Positions 45,509 through 55,274 are shown, counted from the stretch's first letter. The stretch: DNA of 64,000 bases from Rhodoferax lithotrophicus (GCF_019973615.1 NZ_AP024238.1:2418001-2482000), one strand, 5' to 3'. A program made the numbers and translations. The notes: generated by a model not told the origin, from the letters alone.

Positions 45509-46135
45509 TCAACCTTTGACGGCATTGGGCCCCAATGCGATTTTGAGCAGGTCTGCGACTGTGTTGGCACTGAGTTTTTCCATGATGTTGGCGCGGTGCG
45601 CCTCCACCGTTTTGATGCTGATGCCCAGGTCATCGGCAATTTGCTTGTTCAAACGGCCCGCCACAATGCGTTCCAGCACTTGCGATTCACGCAATGTCAG
45701 ACGAGCCATGAGGGCATCGCGGTTGACGGCATTCTGGTATTCAGCGAAAGATTCTTTGGCCTGTTCCAGCATACGCTCAACCAAGGGCAGCAATTGCTGT
45801 TCGTCAAAAGGCTTCTGGATAAAGTCCATGGCACCTTTTTTCATGGTGTCTACGGCCATGGGCACATCGCCGTGACCGGTAATAAAAGCCAATGGCAAGG
45901 GCGAGTGGTTTTCAATCAGACGATTTTGCAATTCCAGGCCTGTCATGCCATCCATGCGGATGTCCACGATCAGACAAGCCACTTCACGGGCATCAAAGCG
46001 GCTCAGGAACGACTCGGCAGAGTCAAAGCAACGAACGCGGTAATCCTTGCCCTCAAGCAGCCATTGCAATGAATCGCGAACCGCCTCATCATCATCAACG
46101 ACGTAAACCGTACCTTTTTTGGGGATCAAACTCAT
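45509..46135 (-). CDS. FixJ-type response regulator
   Basis: 208 residues. The receiver domain (~8-120) has the acidic pocket VVDDDEA, phosphorylation site Asp58 in LIVDIRMDGM and the conserved Lys in FIQKPFDEQ. The C-terminal LuxR-type helix-turn-helix (LTLRESQVLERIVAGRLNK, IKTVEAHRANIMEKL) binds DNA. It overlaps the sensor kinase gene by 4 bases (ATGA). A terminator follows it. With the kinase it lies divergently next to the pyruvate dehydrogenase genes, a likely target. Confidence 0.93.
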   Translation of the reverse strand: MSLIPKKGTVYVVDDDEAVRDSLQWLLEGKDYRVRCFDSAESFLSRFDAREVACLIVDIRMDGMTGLELQNRLIENHSPLPLAFITGHGDVPMAVDTMKKGAMDFIQKPFDEQQLLPLVERMLEQAKESFAEYQNAVNRDALMARLTLRESQVLERIVAGRLNKQIADDLGISIKTVEAHRANIMEKLSANTVADLLKIALGPNAVKG

Positions 46136-48684
46136 GGTGCAACCTGCAATGTGTGTGGTTCAGAACGCTTTGTGGGCGTAGCCGAAAGGGGGTCTGCAAT
46201 CGGTATCCAGAAGGTAAAGCAGCAGCCCGTTATGACTTCGCCATTGTAGATGTTCTCCGCTTTCATCCAGCCCAGGTGAGACTCCACTATGGAGCGACAT
46301 AACGACAGCCCGATACCCATGCCTTCTGCTTTGGTGGAGTAAAAAGCCTCATACAAGCGCGTCATGACTTCTGGCGCAATACCACCACCGGAATCACTCA
46401 CCATAAATTCAATGACCCGCTTGCCGGATACTTCAGCTGGTGCAACACTTAATTTGACAATTCTTTGAGCGGTTGGTCTTTGTGCGGTATCCACCGATTC
46501 GGCCGCATTCTTCAACAGGTTCAGCAGCACCTGCTCAATCAAAATCGGATCAACCAGCAAGCTCGGCATGCCTGGTGCCACGTATTGCGTCAGTTTGACA
46601 TTGCGCCTGCGCAGCTCAATTTCTGCCAGTTCCACCGCCTCTGAGACCAACGCATCCACATTGGCAATGGTGCGGTTGGGCTCACTGCGTTTCACAAAAG
46701 AGCGGATGCGCTGAATGATCTGACCTGCCCGAAAGGCCTGACGCGCGGTCTTTTCAAGTGCCCCCAGCAGCTCCTCTTTGGTGATTTGATCAGCCTTGAT
46801 GCGTGAAACCATGCCGTTGCAATAGTTGTTGATGGCGGTGAGCGGCTGGTTGAGTTCATGCGCCACGCTGGAGGCCATTTCGCCCATGGTGATCAGACGG
46901 CTGGAGGTTTGGGCACGCTCGGCCTGGATTTCGGACTGCTCTTCCGCCACCCGCCGGGCGGTGATGTCGGTGGCAATCACCATTTGTGCCAGACGGCCAT
47001 CCACCCAGCTCAGGTAACGGGTGCGTACCTCCAGCCAGCGCCCCAGACTGCCCAGATACACCTCGGCACTTTCAGTTTCTTTGTCTGACAGCTGATCGGT
47101 GGGAAGGCCCGCAAAAGCGTCCACCGCATCTTTGGTTTCATCACTGGCCACCGGACTGGGCACGCCTGCTTCTTCTACCAGTTGCAAATGCCCGCCCGCT
47201 TGTGTGCCGAACCACAGGCGGTAGAGCTTGTTGGCAAACAGCAATTCATCCGAACCCAAGGGGGCAACCGAGATGGACGCATCCAGCGCTTCCAGCACCG
47301 TGGTGAAGCGTTCATGGGATGCCGCTAGCTGGTCGCGTACCCGATTGGGTTCGGTGATGTCGGTCATGGAGGTCATCCAGCCGGTTTGCTGTCCAAAGGC
47401 ATCAATCAGCGGTGAGACATACAAACGTGCGTCAAACAGTGAATCGTCTTTACGTTTGACCCTGAACTGGATGCCACCAGGCTGAATCCTTCCCTCAATT
47501 TCTTCGCGCAAGCGCATTTTGAGAATGTCGAAGTCTTCATCTGGCCAGTAGGGGAAGGGGGCTGTTTTGCCAACCAGTTCTTCTTCAGCCCAGCCAGTCA
47601 TACGACAAAACGCATTGTTGACATAGGTAATGCGACCCTGCATGTCCAAAGCCCGCATACCGGTCAGCATGGAACTCTCCATGGCACGGCGAAATGCCGT
47701 TTCCTGCACCAGGGCATCTTGTGCCTTGATACGTTTACGTGTGTGGCCCCAATTAGCCAGCAACAACCAGGCGGTGATGGCACTGAGCACCATCACCAGC
47801 CAGAACAGGCCGCTGCCGATGACCCCCAGCGAGGTCCGGTACGCCAAACCGCGCACGGTCATGCCATTACCGACGGGTGACAACGGCATCTCATGGGTGT
47901 TGACCGGGCTGGACCAGGGTAACAAATGCCGTTTGAGCTGGCTTTCCGAGACGGTTGCACCCGCCAGCAAATTGCCCGCGGCATCATGAAACGACAAAGC
48001 GTATTTGGAGGTGAGTTCCTGCGGCACCCCGTAGCGGTAAATGGCATCGATGGAGTATTCGATGAGCAAGTCGCCTTTGAAGCGGGCCTTGTCAATCAAC
48101 GGCAAATGTAATTGCAAGACCGCTGACTGGTCTGGTTGTGCCTTGGGAGTGGAGTAAATCGGCAATAACAAATCACGCGCCATTTCATAGTTGGTGTGTG
48201 TGTCATTGGCTTTCACGAAATCACCTTTGGACAGATGAAATTGCGGCGCAGCGCTGGCGGTGTGATAGCTGACACGCACCTTGGCATGCTCATCAATCCA
48301 GGTCAGTGCTTGCACCTCTGGAAACAGGTTGACCAGAGCTTCGCCCCGTGTTGCAAAGTCGGCATGGCTGATTTCCCGGCTGGAAATTTCACGCGCAAAA
48401 CGCATCAATTGTTCTTGTTGCTCTAACAAGCGCAGGCGCAGACGCTGCTGGGTGTATTCCACATCGCGGTTCACCGCCTCGCGCTCGCGCGCAACTTCTT
48501 CAAGGCGCAAATAGGCAAAAGCAGACAGGATGGCAACCAGAAACAGCACCACCGCAGCCAACGGGGCCAAAACCGCAAAACGATCCTGACGCTGCGGCGA
48601 TTGTCTGGCCCACCAACGTTTGATGGGCGCTGCGGGTGTTTGCTTGAGGTGCTCCAGTGGGGCGAACAGGGGTATCAATGGCAT
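46132..48684 (-). CDS. FixL-like PAS sensor histidine kinase
   Basis: 850 residues. Membrane helix one (~36-60), a ~220-residue periplasmic sensor part, membrane helix two (~290-312), two PAS domains (for example MQGRITYVNNAFCRMTGW), then a HisKA domain with phospho-acceptor His in SSVAHELNQPLTAINN and a HATPase with LLKNAAESVD and GMGIGLSLCRSIVE. It is co-translated with the FixJ-type regulator and divergent from aceE across 157 AT-rich bases. The signal sensed is unknown. Confidence 0.9.
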   Translation of the reverse strand: MPLIPLFAPLEHLKQTPAAPIKRWWARQSPQRQDRFAVLAPLAAVVLFLVAILSAFAYLRLEEVAREREAVNRDVEYTQQRLRLRLLEQQEQLMRFAREISSREISHADFATRGEALVNLFPEVQALTWIDEHAKVRVSYHTASAAPQFHLSKGDFVKANDTHTNYEMARDLLLPIYSTPKAQPDQSAVLQLHLPLIDKARFKGDLLIEYSIDAIYRYGVPQELTSKYALSFHDAAGNLLAGATVSESQLKRHLLPWSSPVNTHEMPLSPVGNGMTVRGLAYRTSLGVIGSGLFWLVMVLSAITAWLLLANWGHTRKRIKAQDALVQETAFRRAMESSMLTGMRALDMQGRITYVNNAFCRMTGWAEEELVGKTAPFPYWPDEDFDILKMRLREEIEGRIQPGGIQFRVKRKDDSLFDARLYVSPLIDAFGQQTGWMTSMTDITEPNRVRDQLAASHERFTTVLEALDASISVAPLGSDELLFANKLYRLWFGTQAGGHLQLVEEAGVPSPVASDETKDAVDAFAGLPTDQLSDKETESAEVYLGSLGRWLEVRTRYLSWVDGRLAQMVIATDITARRVAEEQSEIQAERAQTSSRLITMGEMASSVAHELNQPLTAINNYCNGMVSRIKADQITKEELLGALEKTARQAFRAGQIIQRIRSFVKRSEPNRTIANVDALVSEAVELAEIELRRRNVKLTQYVAPGMPSLLVDPILIEQVLLNLLKNAAESVDTAQRPTAQRIVKLSVAPAEVSGKRVIEFMVSDSGGGIAPEVMTRLYEAFYSTKAEGMGIGLSLCRSIVESHLGWMKAENIYNGEVITGCCFTFWIPIADPLSATPTKRSEPHTLQVAP

Positions 48685-48724
48685 TCATGAAGTGTAGATG
48701 CTTGTAAAGCACACATAATTTCAT

Positions 48725-48747
48725 ATTGTGAATAATAAAAACACAAT
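48725..48747. promoter_or_regulatory. Inverted repeat ATTGTG-N11-CACAAT between the kinase gene and aceE
   Basis: A perfect 6-base inverted repeat with an 11-base spacer in the AT-rich divergent region. The position fits an operator for control of the pyruvate dehydrogenase cluster or the kinase operon. No known consensus was matched. Confidence 0.35.
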
Positions 48748-48841
48748 TTGAAATTTCATAAGAATGGTTATAAAATAATTTCAACCTTCAAAAGGGCTAT
48801 TTCGCCTAACATCAAACCGCTTTACAACAACGGAGACAAGC

Positions 48842-51553
48842 ATGTCAGCATCACCCGCAAGCCCTTCAGCGCCAACCCCGCTAGATATGGACACACAGGA
48901 AACCCGTGAATGGATGGATGCATTAAGCGCCGTCATTGAGAGTGAGGGCCCCGAGCGCGCCCACTTCTTGTTGGAACAATTGCTGGAGCACGCCCGTCAA
49001 AGCAGCATCGACATGCCGTTTTCAGCCAACACTGGTTATGTCAACACCATCGAAACCGACAAGGAAGAACGCTGCCCCGGCAACATCGAAATTGAAGAGC
49101 GCCTGCGCGCCTACATGCGCTGGAACGCCATGGCCATGGTGGTCAAGGCCAACCGCCATCACCCCGAAGATGGTGGCGACCTGGGTGGCCACATCGGTTC
49201 ATTCGCTTCGCTGGCCCACATGTTTGGCGCGGGTTTTAACCACTTCTGGCATGCTGAGAGCGAAAACCACGGCGGTGATTGCCTCTACATCCAGGGCCAT
49301 GTGGCTCCCGGTGTTTACGCCCGCGCTTATCTGGAAGGCCGTTTAACAGAAGAGCAATTGCTGAATTTCCGCCAGGAAACCGGTGGCAAGGGCTTGTCGA
49401 GCTATCCACACCCCAAACTGATGCCTGAGTTCTGGCAGTTCCCCACGGTGTCGATGGGTTTGGGCCCGCTGATGGCGATTTACCAGGCGCGTTTTCTGAA
49501 ATACCTGCATGCCCGTGGTATTGCCAACACTGAAAACCGCAAGGTCTGGGTGTTCTGCGGCGACGGCGAGATGGACGAGGTCGAATCCTTGGGGGCGATT
49601 GGTCTGGCTGCGCGTGAAAAACTCGACAACCTGATTTTTGTCATCAACTGCAACCTGCAACGCCTGGATGGCCCGGTACGTGGCAACGGCAAGATCGTGC
49701 AAGAGCTCGAAGGCGAATTCCGTGGCTCCGGCTGGAACGTGATCAAGCTGCTATGGGGCAGCAACTGGGACCCACTGCTGGCCCGAGACAAAGACGGCGC
49801 ATTACGCAAAGTCATGATGGATACGCTGGATGGCGACTACCAGGCCTTCAAAGCCAACGACGGGGCTTTTGTGCGCAAAAACTTCTTTGGCCGCGACCCC
49901 AAAACCGCCGAGATGGTGGCCAAGATGAGTGATGACGACATCTGGAACTTGCGCCGTGGTGGCCATGACCCGCAAAAGGTCTACGCCGCCTACCATGCGG
50001 CGGTCAACCACAAAGGCCAGCCCACCGTGTTACTGATCAAAACTGTCAAAGGTTTTGGCATGGGCAAGAGTGGTGAAGGCAAAAACAACGTGCACCAAAC
50101 CAAAAAACTCACGGATGATGACATCAAAGCCTTCCGCGACCGCTTCAACATTCCGATCCCTGACAGCCAGTTGGCCAGCATTCCGTTTTACAAACCGGCT
50201 GATGACACCCCCGAGATGCGTTACCTGCACGAACGCCGTCAAGCGTTGGGTGGCTACCTGCCGCACCGCCGAACCAAGGCAGATGAGTCGTTCACCGTAC
50301 CCTCCATCGAAACCTTCAAGGCAGTGATGGAGCCTACACCCGAAGGGCGTGAAATCTCCACCACCCAAGCCTATGTGCGTTTTATCACTCAACTGCTGCG
50401 TGATCAGGCTTTGGGCCAGCGAGTGGTCCCCATTCTGGTGGACGAGGCGCGCACCTTTGGTATGGAAGGTTTGTTCCGCCAGATTGGCATTTACAACCCG
50501 GCAGGCCAGCAGTACACCCCGGTCGATAAAGACCAGGTCATGTACTACAAGGAAGATGTCAAGGGCCAGATCCTGCAGGAAGGCATCAACGAGGCCGGTG
50601 GCATGGCCAGCTGGATTGCGGCGGCCACCAGCTACAGCACCAGCAACCGCATCATGGTGCCGTTTTACGTCTACTACTCGATGTTTGGCTTTCAGCGTAT
50701 CGGCGACTTGGCCTGGGCGGCCGGTGACATGCAGGCGCGCGGCTTCCTGCTGGGCGGCACCTCCGGGCGCACCACGCTCAACGGCGAAGGCTTGCAGCAT
50801 GAAGACGGCCACAGCCACATCCTGGCTGGCACCATTCCCAACTGCATCAGCTACGACCCGACCTTTGCCCATGAAGTGGGTGTGATCCTGCACCACGGCC
50901 TCAAACGCATGGTGGAGAAGCAAGACAACGTCTTCTATTACCTGACCCTGCTGAACGAAAACTACGCCATGCCCGGCCTCACCCCTGGTACCGAAGAGCA
51001 AATCATCAAAGGCATGTACCTGTGCAAACCGGGTGCAGAAGGCTCTGCTGGCCCACGTGTGCAACTGCTGGGTTCGGGCACCATCTTGCGCGAAAGTTTT
51101 GTAGCGCAGAAGCTGCTGGCGGTGGACTGGGGTGTCACGGCAGACGTGTGGAGCTGCCCCAGCTTCAACGAACTGGCCCGTGACGGCCAGGCCTGTGAAC
51201 GTGACAACCTGCTGCATCCGACGGCCGAGCCGCAAGTGCCGTTTGTGGCCCAACAGTTGGCGGCACACGCTGGCCCGGTGATAGCTTCCACCGACTACAT
51301 CAAGGCCTATGCCGAGCAGATTCGTTCCTTCATCCCCAAGGGCCGTACCTACAAAGTGCTGGGCACCGACGGTTTTGGCCGCAGCGATTTCCGCTCCAAA
51401 TTGCGTGAACACTTCGAGATCAACCGCCATTACATCGTGGTAGCCGCCCTGAAAGCCTTGAGCGAAGACGGTGTGGTGCCCGTGAGCAAAGTGGCTGAAG
51501 CCATTGCCAAATATGGCATCAACACCGACAAGGTGAACCCGCTTTACGCCTAA
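48842..51553 (+). CDS. aceE: Pyruvate dehydrogenase E1 component (homodimeric type)
   Basis: 903 residues, the usual length for the AceE type. Thiamine-diphosphate binding is seen in GDGEMDEVESLGAIGLA with the later NCNLQRLDGPVRGNGK, and ESENHGGDCLYIQGHVAPG lies in the active-site region; the C-terminal transketolase-like part has GINEAGGMASWIAAATSY. A GGAG site precedes the ATG. E1 decarboxylates pyruvate and acetylates the lipoyl group of E2. It is first in aceE-aceF-lpdA. Confidence 0.97.
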   Translation: MSASPASPSAPTPLDMDTQETREWMDALSAVIESEGPERAHFLLEQLLEHARQSSIDMPFSANTGYVNTIETDKEERCPGNIEIEERLRAYMRWNAMAMVVKANRHHPEDGGDLGGHIGSFASLAHMFGAGFNHFWHAESENHGGDCLYIQGHVAPGVYARAYLEGRLTEEQLLNFRQETGGKGLSSYPHPKLMPEFWQFPTVSMGLGPLMAIYQARFLKYLHARGIANTENRKVWVFCGDGEMDEVESLGAIGLAAREKLDNLIFVINCNLQRLDGPVRGNGKIVQELEGEFRGSGWNVIKLLWGSNWDPLLARDKDGALRKVMMDTLDGDYQAFKANDGAFVRKNFFGRDPKTAEMVAKMSDDDIWNLRRGGHDPQKVYAAYHAAVNHKGQPTVLLIKTVKGFGMGKSGEGKNNVHQTKKLTDDDIKAFRDRFNIPIPDSQLASIPFYKPADDTPEMRYLHERRQALGGYLPHRRTKADESFTVPSIETFKAVMEPTPEGREISTTQAYVRFITQLLRDQALGQRVVPILVDEARTFGMEGLFRQIGIYNPAGQQYTPVDKDQVMYYKEDVKGQILQEGINEAGGMASWIAAATSYSTSNRIMVPFYVYYSMFGFQRIGDLAWAAGDMQARGFLLGGTSGRTTLNGEGLQHEDGHSHILAGTIPNCISYDPTFAHEVGVILHHGLKRMVEKQDNVFYYLTLLNENYAMPGLTPGTEEQIIKGMYLCKPGAEGSAGPRVQLLGSGTILRESFVAQKLLAVDWGVTADVWSCPSFNELARDGQACERDNLLHPTAEPQVPFVAQQLAAHAGPVIASTDYIKAYAEQIRSFIPKGRTYKVLGTDGFGRSDFRSKLREHFEINRHYIVVAALKALSEDGVVPVSKVAEAIAKYGINTDKVNPLYA

Positions 51554-51628
51554 GCACAGAAGCAAGCACTTGCAGGACCGTGTGGCGCGTGGCGTTGCGC
51601 TGTCCTGAACCAAATCAGGAGACACAAC

Positions 51629-53374
51629 ATGGCAATTATTGAAATCAAAGTCCCCGACATTGGCGACTTTTCTGAAGTGGCAGTGATCGAGCTGCTGGTC
51701 AAGCCGGGCGATACCGTTCGCGCCGAGCAAAGCCTGCTCACCGTCGAATCCGACAAAGCCTCAATGGAAATCCCCTCCAGCCACGCTGGTGTGGTGAAAG
51801 AACTCAAGGTGGCCTTGGGTGACAAAGTGAGTGAGGGCAGCCTGGTGCTGCTGCTGGAGGTGGCGGCTGAGGCTTCCGTACCCAATCAGGCTGTAGCGCC
51901 CGTCAATCAAGCGCAGACAGCTGCTACTTTTGTAGCGCCTGCGGCTGCAGCGCCAACTTCCACATCCAATCAGCCTCTAGCGCCTGTCCCACAAGCGCAA
52001 GCAGCTACAAATTCTGCAGCAAGTGGCCTGATTGAAATACGTGTGCCTGACATTGGCGACTTCAAAGACGTGACGGTGATCGAGGTCATGGTCAAGGCGG
52101 GTGACACCATCAAGCAGGAGCAAAGCCTGATCACCGTCGAGTCTGACAAAGCGTCGATGGAAATCCCCTCCAGTGCTGCCGGTATCATCCAAGAACTCAA
52201 GGTCAAGCTCGGCGACAAGGTCAACATTGGCGACTTGCTGGCCATTCTGGAAGGCGCTGCCCCGGTGGCAGTCGCCTTGCCAGCCAGCGCACCCGTTGCC
52301 GCAGTTTCTGTACCCAATGTGCCTGTAGCGCAGGTAGAACAAGCGCAAGCAGCTACACCTTCTGTAGCGCCAGTCGCTGTGTTGACTGCACCTGCCCACC
52401 AGCCTGGTGGCAACACACTGGGCTTGCCCCATGCCTCGCCCTCAGTGCGCAAGTTCGCCCGCGAACTGGGCGTGCCACTGGCTGAAGTCAAAGGCACCGG
52501 CCTCAAAGGCCGTATCACGGATGCCGACGTACAAGCCTTCACCCGCTCGGTGATGAGTGGCGCGGTGCAAACCGTGGCCATTGCCGCCCAGCAAGCCAGC
52601 AAACCCGCAGCATCAACGGCAGCCGCCAACGACGGCGCTGGCCTGGGCTTGATCCCTTGGCCCAAAGTGGACTTTGCCAAGTTCGGCCCGATCGAGCGCA
52701 AAGAGCTCAGCCGCATCAAGAAGATCAGCGGGGCCAACCTGCTGCGCAACGCCATCATGATTCCGGCTGTCACCAACCATGACGATGCCGACATCACCGA
52801 CCTGGAAGCCTTCCGCGTCTCGACCAACAAAGAGAACGAGAAGAGCGGTGTCAAGGTCACCATGCTGGCTTTCCTGATCAAAGCCTGCGTGGCAGCCCTC
52901 AAGAAATACCCCGAGTTCAACAGTAGCCTGGATGGCGACGCGCTGATCTACAAGCAGTATTACCACATCGGTTTTGCGGCAGACACGCCCAATGGCCTGA
53001 TGGTGCCGGTGATCAAGGATGCCGACAAAAAAGGCATCTTCCAGATCAGCCAGGAGATGAGTGATCTGGCCAAAAAGGCGCGCGACGGCAAGCTGAGTCC
53101 GGCTGAAATGTCTGGAGCCACCTTCACGATTTCCAGCCTGGGTGGCATTGGCGGGCGCTACTTCACGCCCATCATCAACGCCCCTGAGGTTGCCATTCTG
53201 GGCGTGTGCCGTTCCACCATGGAACCCATCTGGGACGGCAAAGCCTTTCAGCCGCGCCTGATGCTGCCCCTGTCACTGACCTGGGATCACCGCGTGATCG
53301 ACGGCGCGGCAGCCGCCCGCTTCAATGTGTATTTGGGCCAAATTTTGGGCGACTTCCGGAGGGTTTTACTGTGA
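51629..53374 (+). CDS. aceF: Dihydrolipoamide acetyltransferase E2 with two lipoyl domains
   Basis: 581 residues. Two lipoyl domains carry the lipoylated lysines at [10 protein letters not shown] (Lys43 and Lys174), then a peripheral subunit-binding domain (SPSVRKFARELGVPL, ~269-305) and the catalytic domain ending in DHRVIDGAAAARF (catalytic His ~554). The Ala/Pro linkers contain three copies of a peptide of the form (N)QxVAPVxQAQAATxSVAP; at DNA level each is a copy of the dispersed repeat also found between genes. The gene overlaps lpdA by 4 bases. Confidence 0.96.
   Translation: MAIIEIKVPDIGDFSEVAVIELLVKPGDTVRAEQSLLTVESDKASMEIPSSHAGVVKELKVALGDKVSEGSLVLLLEVAAEASVPNQAVAPVNQAQTAATFVAPAAAAPTSTSNQPLAPVPQAQAATNSAASGLIEIRVPDIGDFKDVTVIEVMVKAGDTIKQEQSLITVESDKASMEIPSSAAGIIQELKVKLGDKVNIGDLLAILEGAAPVAVALPASAPVAAVSVPNVPVAQVEQAQAATPSVAPVAVLTAPAHQPGGNTLGLPHASPSVRKFARELGVPLAEVKGTGLKGRITDADVQAFTRSVMSGAVQTVAIAAQQASKPAASTAAANDGAGLGLIPWPKVDFAKFGPIERKELSRIKKISGANLLRNAIMIPAVTNHDDADITDLEAFRVSTNKENEKSGVKVTMLAFLIKACVAALKKYPEFNSSLDGDALIYKQYYHIGFAADTPNGLMVPVIKDADKKGIFQISQEMSDLAKKARDGKLSPAEMSGATFTISSLGGIGGRYFTPIINAPEVAILGVCRSTMEPIWDGKAFQPRLMLPLSLTWDHRVIDGAAAARFNVYLGQILGDFRRVLL
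51894..51922 (+). repeat. Dispersed repeat in the first E2 linker (copy 1)
   Basis: TAGCGC, CCGTCAATC, AAGCG, CAGAC, AGCT, followed at 51932 by another TGTAGCGCC. In frame it encodes VAPVNQAQTAATFVAP. Confidence 0.85.
51978..52006 (+). repeat. Dispersed repeat in the first E2 linker (copy 2)
   Basis: TAGCGC, CTGTCCCAC, AAGCG, CAAGC, AGCT, preceded by CAGCC as in intergenic copies. In frame it encodes LAPVPQAQAATNSAAS immediately before the second lipoyl domain. Confidence 0.85.
52326..52354 (+). repeat. Dispersed repeat in the second E2 linker (copy 3)
   Basis: TAGCGC, AGGTAGAAC, AAGCG, CAAGC, AGCT, followed by ACACCTTCTGTAGCGCC. In frame it encodes VAQVEQAQAATPSVAP before the subunit-binding domain. 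Confidence 0.85.
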
Positions 53375-55221
53375 GCATCATCGACATCAAAGTCCCCGAC
53401 ATTGGCGACTTCGCCGAAGTCACCGTGATCGAGCTGCTGGTCAAACCCGGCGACACCATCAAAGCCGACCAAAGCCTGATCACCGTCGAGAGCGACAAAG
53501 CCTCGATGGAAATTCCTTCCAGCCACGGCGGCGTGGTGAAGGAACTCAAGGTCAAACTCGGCGACAAGGTTTCCGAAGGCACGCTGCTGCTGGTGGTGGA
53601 GGCTGCAGGTGATGCTGCAGCTCCCATTTCAGAACAAAAACAGCCTGTAGCCCTCGTTGTACCTGCGCAAGCAGCTACGCAATCTGTAGCACCTCCCGCT
53701 GCACCCCCCGTCCCCAATGCCGCCAGCTTTGGCGGCACGGCTGATCTGGACTGCGACCTACTGGTCCTGGGCGGTGGTCCCGGCGGCTACAGCGCCGCCT
53801 TCCGCGCCGCCGACCTTGGCCTCAAGGTCGTGGTGGTGGAGCGCTATGCCACCCTGGGCGGTGTCTGCCTGAATGTCGGTTGCATCCCGAGCAAAGCGCT
53901 GTTACACGTGGCCGCCGTGATGGACGAAGTGGCCCACCTGGGCGACCTGGGTGTGGACTTTGGCAAACCGGTGGTCAACGTTGACAAGCTGCGCGGCCAC
54001 AAAGAGAAGGTGATTGCGAAACTGACCGGCGGTCTGGCCGCCATGGCCAAGATGCGCAAGGTGACCATCGTGCGCGGCTACGGCGCGTTTGTCGGGGCCA
54101 ACCATGTCGAGGTCGAAGAAACCAGCGGCACCGCGCAAGAAAAAACCGGCAGCAAGAAGGTCATCGCCTTCAAGCGCGCCATCATCGCCGCCGGTAGCCA
54201 GGCCGTGCGCCTGCCCTTCATGCCCAATGACCCACGTGTGGTGGATAGCACCGGTGCCTTGGCATTGAAAGAAGTCCCCAAACGCATGCTGATCCTGGGC
54301 GGCGGCATCATCGGCCTGGAAATGGGCACGGTCTACAGCACCCTGGGCGCACGTCTGGATGTGGTCGAAATGCTCGACGGCCTGATGCAAGGTGCTGACC
54401 GTGATCTGGTCAAGATCTGGCAAAAGATGAACGCGCCACGGTTTGACAACATCATGTTGAAAACAAAAACTGTCGCCGCCGAAGCCACACCCGAAGGCAT
54501 CAAGGTCACGTTTGCACCGGCAGAGGAGGGCGTCAAGGTGCCCGAGCCGCAAATCTACGATCTGGTGTTGCAGGCGGTTGGTCGCACACCCAATGGCAAG
54601 AAAATCGCCGCCGACAAGGCTGGCGTGGCCGTCACCGACCGTGGCTTCATCAATGTCGACATCCAGATGCGCACCAATGTGCCGCACATCTTCGCCATCG
54701 GCGACATCGTCGGCCAGCCCATGCTGGCGCACAAGGCGGTGCACGAGGCGCATGTCGCCGCAGAAGTCATCGCCGGTGAATTACAAGGCAACAAGGAATT
54801 GGCAGCCGCCGCCTTCAACGCCCGCGTCATCCCCAGCGTGGCCTACACCGACCCCGAAGTGGCCTGGGTTGGCCTCACCGAAGATCAAGCCAAGGCGCAA
54901 GGCATCAAGGTCAAGAAGGGCCTGTTCCCCTGGAACGCCTCAGGCCGCGCCATCGCTAATGGCCGCGACGAAGGGGTCACCAAGTTGCTGTTCGACGACA
55001 GCCCCGAAGCCCATGGCCACGGCAAGATCCTGGGCGGCGGCATGGTCGGCACTCATGCGGGCGACATGATCGGCGAAGTGGCGCTGGCGATTGAGATGGG
55101 TGCGGATGCCATCGATATCGGCAAGACCATTCACCCGCATCCGACGCTGGGGGAAAGCATCGGTATGGCGGCGGAGGTGGCGCATGGGTCTTGTACTGAC
55201 GTGCCGCCAGCGCGCAAGTAG
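53371..55221 (+). CDS. lpdA: Dihydrolipoamide dehydrogenase E3 with N-terminal lipoyl domain
   Basis: 616 residues from the GTG at 53371, which overlaps the aceF stop (GTGA) and has GGAGG nine bases upstream. Residues ~1-80 form a lipoyl domain (lipoyl Lys43), then a linker carrying a dispersed-repeat copy ([18 protein letters not shown]). From ~125 it is a flavoprotein disulfide reductase with [14 protein letters not shown], the redox pair Cys166/Cys171 in [13 protein letters not shown], and a C-terminal dimerisation domain with the catalytic His in [10 protein letters not shown]. It reoxidises dihydrolipoamide using NAD+. A terminator follows. Confidence 0.96.
   Translation: MSIIDIKVPDIGDFAEVTVIELLVKPGDTIKADQSLITVESDKASMEIPSSHGGVVKELKVKLGDKVSEGTLLLVVEAAGDAAAPISEQKQPVALVVPAQAATQSVAPPAAPPVPNAASFGGTADLDCDLLVLGGGPGGYSAAFRAADLGLKVVVVERYATLGGVCLNVGCIPSKALLHVAAVMDEVAHLGDLGVDFGKPVVNVDKLRGHKEKVIAKLTGGLAAMAKMRKVTIVRGYGAFVGANHVEVEETSGTAQEKTGSKKVIAFKRAIIAAGSQAVRLPFMPNDPRVVDSTGALALKEVPKRMLILGGGIIGLEMGTVYSTLGARLDVVEMLDGLMQGADRDLVKIWQKMNAPRFDNIMLKTKTVAAEATPEGIKVTFAPAEEGVKVPEPQIYDLVLQAVGRTPNGKKIAADKAGVAVTDRGFINVDIQMRTNVPHIFAIGDIVGQPMLAHKAVHEAHVAAEVIAGELQGNKELAAAAFNARVIPSVAYTDPEVAWVGLTEDQAKAQGIKVKKGLFPWNASGRAIANGRDEGVTKLLFDDSPEAHGHGKILGGGMVGTHAGDMIGEVALAIEMGADAIDIGKTIHPHPTLGESIGMAAEVAHGSCTDVPPARK
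53648..53676 (+). repeat. Dispersed repeat in the E3 lipoyl linker
   Basis: TAGCCC, TCGTTGTAC, CTGCG, CAAGC, AGCT, followed by ACGCAATCTGTAGCACC. The same 9- and 5-base spacing and the same reading phase hold as in the three aceF copies. Confidence 0.75.
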
Positions 55222-55242
55222 TTCGAGTCTGATTCCAACGCA

Positions 55243-55274
55243 AAGCCCGAACTGGCAACGGTTCGGGCTTTTTG
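55243..55274 (+). terminator. Rho-independent terminator after lpdA
   Basis: AAGCCCGAAC and GGTTCGGGCTT form a ~10-bp stem with a short loop, followed by TTT. It ends the aceE-aceF-lpdA transcript. Confidence 0.85.

Noticed and set aside
50030..51730. 566-codon minus-strand frame opposite aceE
   Set aside because: A shadow frame of a highly conserved gene; the sequence is His/Gln/Val-rich antisense translation.
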